Positions 35,246 to 45,379 of a stretch of 64,000 nucleotides of DNA are shown piece by piece. The stretch comes from Metallyticus violacea. Taxonomy: Eukaryota > Arthropoda > Insecta > Mantodea > Metallyticidae. Where the stretch lies: contig CM060831.1 in NCBI GenBank assembly GCA_030762175.1, positions 28,903,001-28,967,000 on the forward strand, in the 5' to 3' direction. The position numbers were made by a program, and so were the translations under genes. Position 1 is the stretch's first letter. Each line of letters begins with the position of its first letter. The notes beneath the pieces were generated by a model. The model did not search any database. It had not been told where the DNA came from and saw only the letters and a program-made list of their open reading frames with translations.

Positions 35246-36070
35246 CTATTTACATAGGTATTTTCTAAGAGCAGATTTAAAGAAATTGTCATTGTTTATT
35301 AAGACTTTTAGGCTAGAGGGAAGAGCATTGTACACTAAAATGCACTCATAATAAACGCCTTTTTGATGGCATGAAAGTGCTGAAATTGGGCAATGTAGAT
35401 TTGCTTTTTGTCTAGTATTCTTGTAATGTATATTTTGATTTTGAATAAATTTTTGTTTATTTCTTATATAAAAGTTCATGAGGGATAAGATATATTCGCA
35501 AGGAAGAGTTAAAATTTCAAATTTCCTAAAGAGATTTCTGCACGAATGTCTGCTATGTGTACCAGCGATTATTCGTATGACTTTTTTCTGTAACAGGAAT
35601 ACACGTTCACTTTTAACTGAATTTCCCCAAAATATTAGACAGTACTTCATTATTGAGTTGAAATAAGCATAATAAACTAGTTTTAAAGTCTTAATTGACT
35701 CCAACATTACTAATCCATGTATTGTACAGCATGCACTGCTTAGTTTAGGTGTAATAAGATCAATGTGATCTTTCCAATTCAGACGGTTATCAATTATTAA
35801 ACCAAGGAATTTAATATATTTGGTTTGAGAAAGCACACTGTTATAATATCCTATTTGTAATTGTGGATCTGGAGATCTATGAGTAATGAATTTCATAACA
35901 TTTGTTTGATCTAGATTTAGAGACAATTTGTTTGCTTTGAGCCATACACACAATGAATTGAGAAACAAATTTAATTTAATGGCACAATCATTAAGGCTCT
36001 TTCCATTTATCAATATGCTTGTGTCATCTGCAAATAGAACAGCATTTTCTACATCTTGGATAGATAAGGA
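35246..36070 (-). pseudogene. LINE-A RT motif C to C-terminal domain (copy 2b)
   Basis: Open frame from before ADDTSILINGKSLNDCAIKL through KFLGLIIDNRLNWKDHIDL to the C-terminal NNDNFFKSALRKYLCK. It is nearly identical to the matching part of copy 3 (46300-47111), including shared subfamily residues (FLNSLCV, LDQTN, CPISALS) that differ from copy 2a (VLSSLCV, LDKTN, RPISALS). Confidence 0.85.
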
Positions 36071-36078
36071 GAGGTCAT

Positions 36079-36855
36079 TTATAATATTAGAAAAAGAAGA
36101 GGACCCAGAGCAGATCCTTGAGATACTCCATGGTTAATCATTCCCCACTCCGATGCATTGTTTTTATTTTTGAAGGGACAATTTATCACTATTGATAATT
36201 TATCATTGATCAATGAAGACACAGAATATAATGACAGTTTGTCTAAAATTACAAATATATTACCTATTGCTGTGCTAGAGTTTTTATCAATCCTGGTGGG
36301 AAAGTTAATTGTATGAACCATATTATATGCAGTTAGAAGGGAATTCAGTTGATTCATTCTTACACTTGGCATTAAGTAATCAATATTTATGTCTCCAAAT
36401 ATAATTATTTCATGTTTAGGCTTAGATAAAAATTTTAAGATATCTTCAAGCTTCATCAAGAAAGTTTCAAAGTTTCCTAATGGCGAGCGATAAATAGCAA
36501 TTAATATTATTTTTGTATTGTTGCTATCTAATTGGATTGTGCATAATTCAATGTCCTGTTCTGAATTAAATTTTGATACGTCTAATGTTTTATATGGTAC
36601 ATCCTGCCTGACATAAATGCAAACTCCTCCATTATTTAGTTTTTTTCTTGAAGCTCCTGCTCCCAAACAATAACCATGTAATGACAATTGCGGTAATTCC
36701 TGTTGTTTCAAATGATGTTGAGATAGGCAGATAATATGTGGTTTTATATTGTCACAAGTTAAGCTGTTTAACAATTCATCTGTTTTGCTTCTAAGTCCTC
36801 TAATATTTTGATGAAATATACAGAGACTTTTTATTGTTTGTTGAATACTCTTCAA
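36079..36855 (-). pseudogene. LINE-A endonuclease fused to RT fragment (copy 2b)
   Basis: A 258-codon open frame. Its APE-type endonuclease part has FHQNIRGLRSKTDELLNS (first block with Asn), CLSQHHLKQQEL (the usual SExHL block, with the catalytic Glu read as Gln), GGVCIYVRQDVPY, IAIYRSPLGN and FGDINIDYL (Asp-x-Asn). It then jumps in frame, at the shared deletion, to the reverse transcriptase segment CPFKNKNNASEWGMINHGVS. The frame ends by a 1-base loss. The catalytic changes mean no active nuclease is expected. Confidence 0.85.
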
Positions 36856-36965
36856 TTTTACTTTATTTTCTGTGCTATCATGATCACTGATATGATTGTC
36901 ATTTAATTTAACATTAACTATTATTAGGTTTGACTTGATGAATTTCTGGCCTGGACCAGGTGTCT

Positions 36966-37451
36966 TTATACTAAAAAACGGGACCTTGAACTATTTATAA
37001 CAATAGGAATCTTACCCTTGATTCTGTCAGCAATAAGGAGCGAAAGCTGCTTTTTGCCTCTAGAATTCAAGTGCAGGCCATGTACAGTAAAATTATCTCT
37101 ACCTAGGTGATTTACATCTATCATACAAATGTGGGAGTTTCTGGGTGTCATCAATGCACGCTCAAGCCTCAGATTCATACTACGCACCCTCCTATGAAGC
37201 TGAGACCTATCATGCCTATCTAACAGTCCCAGAAACTTCACATTGGTATACCTGCTTTTGGCACTGTTGTCACCAAGATCTTGCTCAATCTGATAGGTAT
37301 TATCTACATCAAGGCTATTACCTGCACCACCAACAATCACAACATGATCATTCTTACTGAAATCAGCAGTTAGTTTTCCCAAGTCTTTAGTGACATCAGC
37401 GAGTCCAGCACTTGGCTTAAAAATGCTCACAACATCATAATCGCTACCCAA
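36966..37451 (-). pseudogene. LINE-A ORF1 esterase (SGNH-like) domain
   Basis: A 161-codon open frame resembling the SGNH/GDSL esterase domain carried by ORF1 of CR1-type LINEs. Visible blocks are DHVVIVGGAGNSLD (the Gly/Asn block), YTNVKFLGLLDRHD, RRVRSMNLRLERAL, and the C-terminal FTVHGLHLNSRGKKQLSLLI, whose GLHLN His is the likely catalytic His. The N-terminal part with the Ser block is not visible before the junction at about 37490. Esterase function is inferred from family resemblance only. Confidence 0.75.
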
Positions 37452-37496
37452 GTCGTCCTTCAGTAGGGATGCTATATATATAATATACGTGATCCC

Positions 37497-38600
37497 TTCT
37501 TACCTATCCAAGATTTAGGAAATATTTCTCTATATGCAGATGACACAAGCATATTGATAAATGGAAATAGCTTTAATGATAGTGCCATTAAACTAAGTCT
37601 GGTTCTGAGTTCTTTGTGTGTATGGTTCAAAGCAAACAAATTGTCTTTAACTCTGGATAAAACAAATGTTATGAAATTCATCACTCACACATCTCCAGAT
37701 CCACAATTACAAATAGGATATTATAACAGTGTACTTCTACAAACCAAATATATTAAATTCTTTGGTTTAATAATTGATAACCGTCTGAATTGGAAAGTTT
37801 ACATCTATCTTATCATATCTAAACTTAGCAGTGCATGGCTATGCAATATGTTCATTAGTAATGTTGAAGTCAATTAAGACTTTAAAACTAGTTTATTATG
37901 CTTATTTCAACTAATAATGAAATATGATCTAATATTTTGGGGAAATTCAGTTAAAAGTGAACATGTTTTCCTATTACATAAAAAAGTCATACAAATAATT
38001 GCTGGTATACATAGCAGACATTCATGCAGAAACCTCTTTAGGCAATTTGAAACTTTAACTTTTCCTTGTAAAATTAAATTATCTCCATGAACTTTTATAT
38101 AAGAAACAAACAAAAATTGTTCAAAATCAAAATATACATGACAAGAATACTAAACAAAAAGCAAATCTACATAGGCTGCTTCAACACTTTCCTGCCATCA
38201 AAAAGAAGTTTATTATGAATGCATTTTAGTACAAAAAGCTTTTCCCTCGAGCTTAAAAGCCTTAATAAACAATGATAATTCCTTTAAATCTGCTCTTAGA
38301 AAATACTTATATAAAAATGCTTAACTGAATTAAAACACTGCAATAATTGTATGTCAATGCTTATGTAAACATGTATATAGTAAAATTTATGTGATTAAGT
38401 TACTTGCCTGTTTTTGTTTGTTTGGACGAGTGGTTATAAGCATTCTTTTTCATTTTTATTGCAACTATTTATGTAGATATACACAATATTTTTTGTAAAT
38501 GTTTGTGTGCTAGTATGGTAATTATATATGACAAGTTCTATGTTCGTTGGTCTCTGTGAATACTTTGTGAACTCATTAAATGCTCCAGAAACTAACTAAA
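37497..38600 (+). mobile_element. LINE-A copy 5 (plus), 5'-truncated
   Basis: Starts within the reverse transcriptase just before the catalytic box (YADDTSILINGNSFNDSAIK), continues through the thumb (KYIKFFGLIIDNRLNWKV) and C-terminal region with frameshifts, and ends in a 3' UTR with GAAACTAACTAAA near 38600. Confidence 0.88.
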
Positions 38601-38679
38601 TGATACTGGATAACAGGTGAAACAGAACAGCAGCTTCAAATACCAGGGCATATCTTAACAACAGGCAAGATATGTGCAT

Positions 38680-39330
38680 TATTAACTTTTGCATTCAATT
38701 AAGACCTTAATATTAGGATTATTAAGCCTATTTCAACTCAATAATGAATTATGGTCTTATATTTTAAAAATGGAGTAACTCAATTGAAAATAAGCATATC
38801 TATTACAGAAAAAAGGCATAATGAATAATCTCTGGTACACATAGCAGACATTTATACAGAAACCTCTTTAGAAAATTAGAAATTCTAACTATTTCATGTA
38901 AATATGTATTATTGCTAGTGAATTTTTATATAAGAAATAAAAAAAAGTATACAAAAACAGAAATATTCATTATAAGAATATCAGACAAAAGCAAATATAT
39001 ATAGACTGGTTTGAATGCTTTCCTGCCATCATAAAAGAAGTTAATTACAAATGTATTTAATAAAAATGCTCTTTCCCCTGGCCTAAAAGCCTTAATAAGC
39101 AATGACAAATCTATTCTTAAAAAAATCTTGTGCAAAAAGGTCTATTGTATAAAGGAATACATGGATGACAATCAGTCATGCTGATTCATAAAAGCTATAA
39201 TGATTTTAAATCATATATAAATGTAACATGCATATGGATGTATACGGTTTTTTATTAAGTTTAGAAAAAATTATATTATTGTAGTAATTGTAAATGACAA
39301 ATTCTATGTTCATAAATCTTTATGACTGTC
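38680..39330 (+). mobile_element. LINE-A copy 6 (plus), old 3' fragment
   Basis: C-terminal domain and 3' UTR sequence resembling the other copies (TATTTCAACTCAATAATGAA; GTAATTGTAAATGACAAATT) but more diverged. It follows copy 5 in the same direction. Confidence 0.75.
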
Positions 39331-41400
39331 ACAAACTTCATAAAAAAATACAAAACACATAAAACAGCAGCAGAAAAAAAAACTATAAAAGATATTTACA
39401 AAACACACAACATAGAAAACAGCAGCAACAATGAGAGCAATGAATAGTATTGATATTCTAAAGAAACTTTCAATGGAAATGGCAATGTAGTTATTTACTG
39501 CAAAAATCATACCAATAATAACAAATGGCCTAGAAAATATATAGAAATACCAATGAAGAAAACCTTCATGATATACAAAGCATCTAAGTCATACAGATAC
39601 AGGTATTCTGCCTACCAAAATACATGACACCCAAGTTGACATTTGAACTGGTGAGAGAAGCTCATAACAGCAAATGCTACCATCTACCAACCTTCCATCA
39701 GCCGCTATACACACAGTGAGCTATACACAGGGCAACACTATATGGAGTGACTTGTACAATACATAAATCAAAACCAAGATGAAAGTAAGACTGTCAGCAG
39801 AAGCAAAAATGAGAACCGTAAATATAAACCATTTACAAGAGCAGTGCATGGTGCTATGTCATGATCTGCACTGAACTAACAAAGTTTGATTCTAAGTGTA
39901 TCTGCACATTGTTATCATTAGAGAAATGCTATTAACACATATTTTGCATATGATCAATGACAGATGTCAAAAAGTACTCAGATGTTTTTGTCTGAGTGCA
40001 CAACACATTGCATGGTAGAGATCAAAAGATTTTTACACCGTACACACATACATTCTGAGTCTGGCTAAAGTAATATTTTTATACAGATTATGTACTGACA
40101 CGTTCTGTAGCCTGAGTTTTTATCAATATGGGATGAAAATATTAAGACAGTCAATGTGGAGAAATTATACACAATAACCTATTCAGTGTTAATTTTCAAC
40201 CGTGCTATGCGAAGAATTCCCAACATATTTTTACCTGTGACCACCATGTAGTTTGAATCACATTTAATTAGACTTAGATCATTACTAACTATCTTCAAAC
40301 AGCTTTTACATTGATATACAAACATTATAACGTGTTAATTAAAATAGAAACTGTATGAAATCCCCAAAGGTGATTGCTTTGGTATTTCAATTTGCGTGGA
40401 AAGCCGGTAGCATGTGTGACCAACTCTTGAGCATTAATATTTTGAAGTACAGCGAACATTGAAATGTACTATCTACTTATTTTTCCTCTATGCGATGTAC
40501 CAGCTGTCAGTACCAAAGCGGCCCTTAGTGATGTTAATACCGAGTTTTTGAAAACAAATTAATACTGTAATTATTAAAAATGTCTTAAAAGACAGACACG
40601 AATCACATATTTCAGGATTTCGAAAACGTGGATCATTACACGCTACCAACCATATAACATTCCGTATCAGTGAAAAACAAATACATTTTATAAATCCGAA
40701 GTAAATACCACTAGTTTATTAATAAGTGTACAGCTGAAGCAGACGTGCTTTTTTGTACACGTATCAAAAATGAAATTCCATAAAACTAAGATTAAACGAA
40801 TGACTTTGACTTGGATATTAGGAAATAAAATGTTTTCTAATACCAATATATAGTAAAAAATGAATGAACTATAAAAACGTCAATTATGTTTCGGACCAAG
40901 GTACTGAGTTTCCCGTTTTTTTGACAGTAGAAATGTAGCATTATATAATATTAATGCAATAGTGTTTACAAGAATTTCTGTTGAATAAAGTGTTTTATTT
41001 TCATAGTAAGCCGCGAAAAACTACGTCATAAATGTTTGATTTTTGTTAAAAGTTGTCATTTATGTGCAATATTAATAACGTATTAATAAAACAGTTTTTG
41101 CCTGAGATTACATTGTATTTTTGTTTAAAGCACAACTAAGCATTTTAATTTAATTTAATTTTGTTTTTTATCATATTCAAGATCCAAATATGGGATTAGA
41201 ATTGAACTTGAACAGCCTACTGATTTCTCAAGCCTATTACATATACATAGTTATATCGTTAAAAAGCGCCATAGATAATAATATTTACTTAACTAATGGT
41301 TCAAAACCAAACAGTTAATATTTACTTGTACCAACATTTACATAAACCAAAACGTGCACGTGCTGAATTCTGTGATTACTAGCGACATCTTTGAGTTTAT
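39330..41400. other. unassigned DNA, CpG-richer towards the right
   Basis: No repeat family or supported exon. About 40200-41450 has more CG dinucleotides than the flanks, and may be part of the regulatory region upstream of LARP1. Confidence 0.35.
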
Positions 41401-41989
41401 GTACAAGTACAAGCGTCAGTCAACATGTGTGGTTTTGGGCAAGTGTGGCGAATGGAAGCAAGGCAATAGGGTAGTCATGTGAAATAAATCATTAATATTT
41501 TAACTTTTAAAAAGAATAATAATCTTGAAATTAGTTTTGGATATTGTGCATCCTGAAACTGCTCTATAGCGCACTTCAAAAGGGAGAAAAATAGAACCTA
41601 TGAGAAGTAACAAGTTTTAAGTGCAATAAAAGCAAATGTTTTACTATTTTTAGTGTGTTTGTGACTTGAAGGCTGAGAATATATGAAAAATTAGAGTTTA
41701 ATAGCAGTGTTACTTTTGCTACTTGTAATTAACTTTGTTGTATGATTCCTTCAACATTTTCAACATGCCATGCTCTCGAGATGCAGAACTATAACATATT
41801 GTGTGGAATAATTATACTTTGGAAGGATTAATGACTGTGTTAAGTATAAATTACAGATATCAGGGCTTAAATCAATGTTGTGATGGTACTGTTTGTTTTG
41901 GCAGAGCGCGGAATTGATGAATCAGAATAGTATTAGAAATTGCGTCTTGCCTCGTGGTGATACTGCGCTTGTTTCTTACAGTAAGGAAA
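41400..41989 (+). promoter_or_regulatory. probable LARP1 promoter / 5' UTR region
   Basis: Directly precedes the LARP1 start codon, with no repeats recognised. CTTGTTTCTTACAG (AG at 41980-41981) just before the ATG could be a splice acceptor for an upstream 5' UTR exon. No TATA box or transcription start can be called with confidence. Confidence 0.35.
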
Positions 41990-42554
41990 ATGGCGGCTCA
42001 GGTCGTACAGTCGAGTGATGGCTCTCACAGTAGAGAGTCGGGTGGAGCATCGTATGCCAATGCAGTACTTAATTTTAAAACCATGGACAGTAATAAAGAG
42101 AATATAAATGCCGTACCACATTCCTCAACAAAAGAACATGTCTCTAAAGACAATGCGGGTAAAATTAAATCAAATCAACCAAAATGCGTTAAGCAGCAAA
42201 GTGCAAATAACAGTGAAGAGTTTCCTCAGATAATTCCACCGGCTGCTAGAAACTCGCGAAGGTTGTCGGACAAAGATACAAGTGCTACTAAAAGTAACAA
42301 TGGACCAACAAACGGAACGTGTAATGAGAAAATTGAAAGTGCTAAGAACATTTCTGTGAGTTGTGACGAAGGAAACGGTGAATCTGACAAAGTTCCCGAG
42401 AAAAAGTTCGTCGAAGCACCGTTACCAAAGACTAACCCTTGGACGTTAAATAAGAATGCTGCGTCGGTGATAACCGGGAAAGCTGGTGATAAGCATCCGT
42501 CAGCATCAACAACAGAGAAACGAGTGCTGCAGCCACAACAGCAGGGACGAGTTG
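41990..42554 (+). CDS. larp1: La-related protein 1 (LARP1), first coding exon
   Basis: LARP1 is a cytoplasmic RNA-binding protein that controls translation and stability of TOP mRNAs downstream of TOR. This exon encodes only the disordered N-terminus; the La and DM15 domains must lie in later exons beyond this window. The start MAAQVVQSSDGSHSRESGGA has a good context (AAAATGG). It is followed by SYANAVLNFKTMDSNKENIN and, near the end, KKFVEAPLPKTNPWTLNKNA, ASVITGK and EKRVLQPQQQ. The FVEAPLPKxNPWT block is a conserved LARP1 motif. Coding stops at a consensus donor, GTTG/GTAAGG (GT at 42555-42556), giving 188 codons plus 1 base. The frame stays open to 42652 by readthrough into the intron. An in-frame ATG at 41954 lies upstream but has no family match, so 41990 is preferred. 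Confidence 0.85.
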
Positions 42555-42802
42555 GTAAGGCCAAACAAAATATAATAAACTCCATTTCTGGGACTATTTC
42601 TCGGTTTTTCCTGCCCCATATTCAGGATTTACATGTAATGAGCAAATTTTGAATAGGTTTTGTTTATGGGAAACGGCGAATATCACACACGTGTGTGCAC
42701 ATTCCTATGTTTGGACATAGCTTGCTACTTATTCTCATGTTTATTTTTAATGGCGTTGACAGTATGTTCTATAGGACACATCAAAATATGAAAGTACCAC
42801 TG

Positions 42803-43310
42803 TTAGTTTAGTTCCTGGAACATTCAGTGAGTTAGCAAAGCAGTCACAGAGACTTATGAACATAGAAATTGTCATTTACATCTAGCACAGAACCACACAT
42901 TCTACATTTACAAAAAATATGTACATCTGTATAAATAGTTGCAATAAGATAAAAAATCAACCTTGAATAACAGCCAAAACAACAAAAACCAGAGAAGCAG
43001 AAACAAGCAAATCATTCAGTTATAAATTTTACTACATACGTGTATACATATGCATTGATATAAAATTATTGCAGTACTTTTAACTCTGTATAATATATTG
43101 CCACTCGTGTATTCTTTTACAAAATAGGCCCTTTTACATAGGTATTTTCTAAGAGCAAGCAGATTTAAAGGATTTGCCTTTGTTTATTAAGGCTTTCTGG
43201 TTAGAGGGAAGAGCTTTTTGTACTAAAATGCATTCATAATAAGCTGCTTTTTTGATGACAGGATATGCTGAAACCATTTTTCCTTAGTTTCTTGTTTGTA
43301 TTTTAAATAT
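42803..43310 (-). mobile_element. LINE-A copy 7 (minus), 3' end fragment
   Basis: Begins with the 3' terminal repeats on the right strand (GTTAGTTTAGTTCCTGGAAC) and contains the 3' UTR and the end of ORF2 (GGTATTTTCTAAGAGCA; AGAGGGAAGAGC). It sits about 250 bp inside the presumed LARP1 intron 1. Confidence 0.85.
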
Positions 43311-45370
43311 GATGAACAATGCTGATCAGCATCATCTGCATTCCAAACATCAGTAGGTGGATGCAGCAACTTGAAAGTTTAGTGATTAGCTGGTGTAAGT
43401 AGTTTTATATCTTGTCATTGCTGTGATGTCAAAGGGCAAACACTATACAGGGCTACTACTCAAATTTCCCTTTCAAGAATCTTGTGGTAAGAAATAGAAT
43501 ATATTTCTTAAATGTGGTCAGATTAGATCAGTAATTTTATTGGTGGATATAAAATTAAAAATTAGGCGATAAAGGGTTTCTTTATGCTAATATATGGCCA
43601 TTTAGTCTTTTCATGTTGAATAAATAGAACAGAGCTGTTTGTTTGTAAAGTATCAGGGGGAAAAAATGGTTAGACCATGCATACCCTTGCACATTATTAT
43701 GCAGTAAGCCTAAAAGAAATATTGCTATTTTGCATAATTACTGCATTCTGATTTTAAATATAAAGTAAATGGCATGTAAGGCCCTCAGGGACTGTTTTTA
43801 GCTGCAAAATTAACCTTGGAATTTTTTGCATCATAGGTGTTTAAAAATCCAGATCAGGCATTTGAACCATTTCCATTGAATATTAGTTGGCATCTCCACA
43901 GTTACAAAGCTGATCAAGTTGCATGATAGCTGTCAGTTGGAATAAGAAGGGGGATGTTTAGGATGCGGTTTAGGAGAAAAATGAAAGTGAAAAAGTAGTG
44001 TTTACAAAGTGCAATCAGACAGGAGCAATAAGTTAAGTGGTTGTGACTATGAATCATAGGATGCCAGGCTGGGAAAACTAAATCAAGTTCGCTAGACACA
44101 TGCTATATCCTAGAGCTCTTGCTCAACTCAGAATCTACAGAACTAGATATGTTTATACATAAAACTCCTCATTGGTCATGAAAAATTATCTGTTGCTGAA
44201 TGTCACCCTTCATAATGCATTTTACATTTTGTTGGTGAGTTCATGTGTATCATAGATAGCCTTCCATTACATTTTACGAAATAAAACTGAGGGGGCTCAA
44301 AGCTGCATTTTAGAAAATAGAATTTGAGAGAAAATGAATTTGCTGGATTGTTTCTTTGAATGGGAATGTGCTTGGATAAATATTCTAAATTATGTATGTA
44401 GTGAAAATTGAAGCATTAACTTTATGTTATGAGTATGTAAAGAAAAAAGGAAGTCGGATACATTGCTGGTGGCATTTCTTATCAGCAATCTTGCACGGAT
44501 TATTTCAAAAGATTAAATTTTATTACAGTGCCATTGCCTTTTATCTATAGATCCTAATTTTATAAAGAAAAATCAGAACCAATTCCCTCTCAGGTGTATT
44601 ATTGACAGCTACAACATTGGATATCATAGTGTGTCATTCTCAAGGCTTTCTAAAATATATAACTTGAGCATTTAGGTTCTATTTAACAGACTTCCAAACA
44701 CCATATGTTCATTTCCAACAAATAAATTCAAGGTGGTATGTTAAAATCTAAAGCTTTCTATTCAGTTGAAGAATTTCTTGAATGTGAGCCTTCTTGCCTT
44801 GTACTTCCGTATTAATGAGTATGCTGAAACAGGCTTTTATTTGTATGAATTGTAGAACTTGATTGTATAGATATTGTAGTATCTGCACATTGTAATACCA
44901 TGTTATTACATTTATTGTACATTGTAAAATTTATTTTTATACAATGATTTTATGATCTTGATGAGACTGATTGCATATGTAAGAGTCTAAAAATCAATAA
45001 TATAATAATAATGCATAAGTATTATATTTTACAACAAACATACTTGATTAAAATTCCTACTGATTACTCAGAATCTGTCAGTTAAACTTGTATAAACATT
45101 TTTGTCAAGCAAAACTGAATAACATCACAAATTATTAACACAGGTTCCAGTTTTTCTACACAGTTAGGTAACTTATACATAACAGAAAATTATTAAAATT
45201 TAATCTTAAATTTATGCAATTGTATTAACATTTTTTTTTCTCTGTGATGTGCAACAAAGTTATCAATTATTAGAGCTTGAAAAGACTTCTGACCAATATT
45301 TTTTTAGAAATAAACAATACTGCAGAGCCTTATTCCACAAAGTGTGATCTAATACATACAAGTGCATTAA
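43310..45370. other. presumed LARP1 intron, nothing recognised
   Basis: AT-rich, no exon or repeat family supported. Confidence 0.4.
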
Positions 45371-45379
45371 TACAATTCC

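Larger units (their letters stand above)
35165..37490 (-). mobile_element. LINE-A copy 2b (minus), internal-deletion derivative
   Basis: Order on minus: ORF1 esterase part (37451-36966), endonuclease (36855 to about 36200), a deletion junction near 36200-36180 that joins SVSSLIND directly to KLSIVINCPFK of the reverse transcriptase, then motif B onward to the C-terminal domain (to 35246) and a partial 3' UTR ending about 35165. Motif A and the SDH block are missing. A 1-base loss near 36090 shifts the frame before the FADD box. Its right edge meets LINE-A copy 5 head to head near 37490. Confidence 0.9.

Noticed and set aside
35478..35666. 62-codon plus-strand ORF identical to one at 46667-46855 (minus)
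   Set aside because: Both are antisense shadows of the LINE-A C-terminal domain; their identity reflects the near-identical LINE copies.
40350..40470. Minus-strand frame starting MFAVLQNINAQELVTH as a possible first exon
   Set aside because: Short, no convincing splice donor and no family match; only the CpG-richer context favours it.
42226..42585. 119-codon minus ORF over LARP1 exon 1
   Set aside because: Antisense shadow of the LARP1 coding exon.
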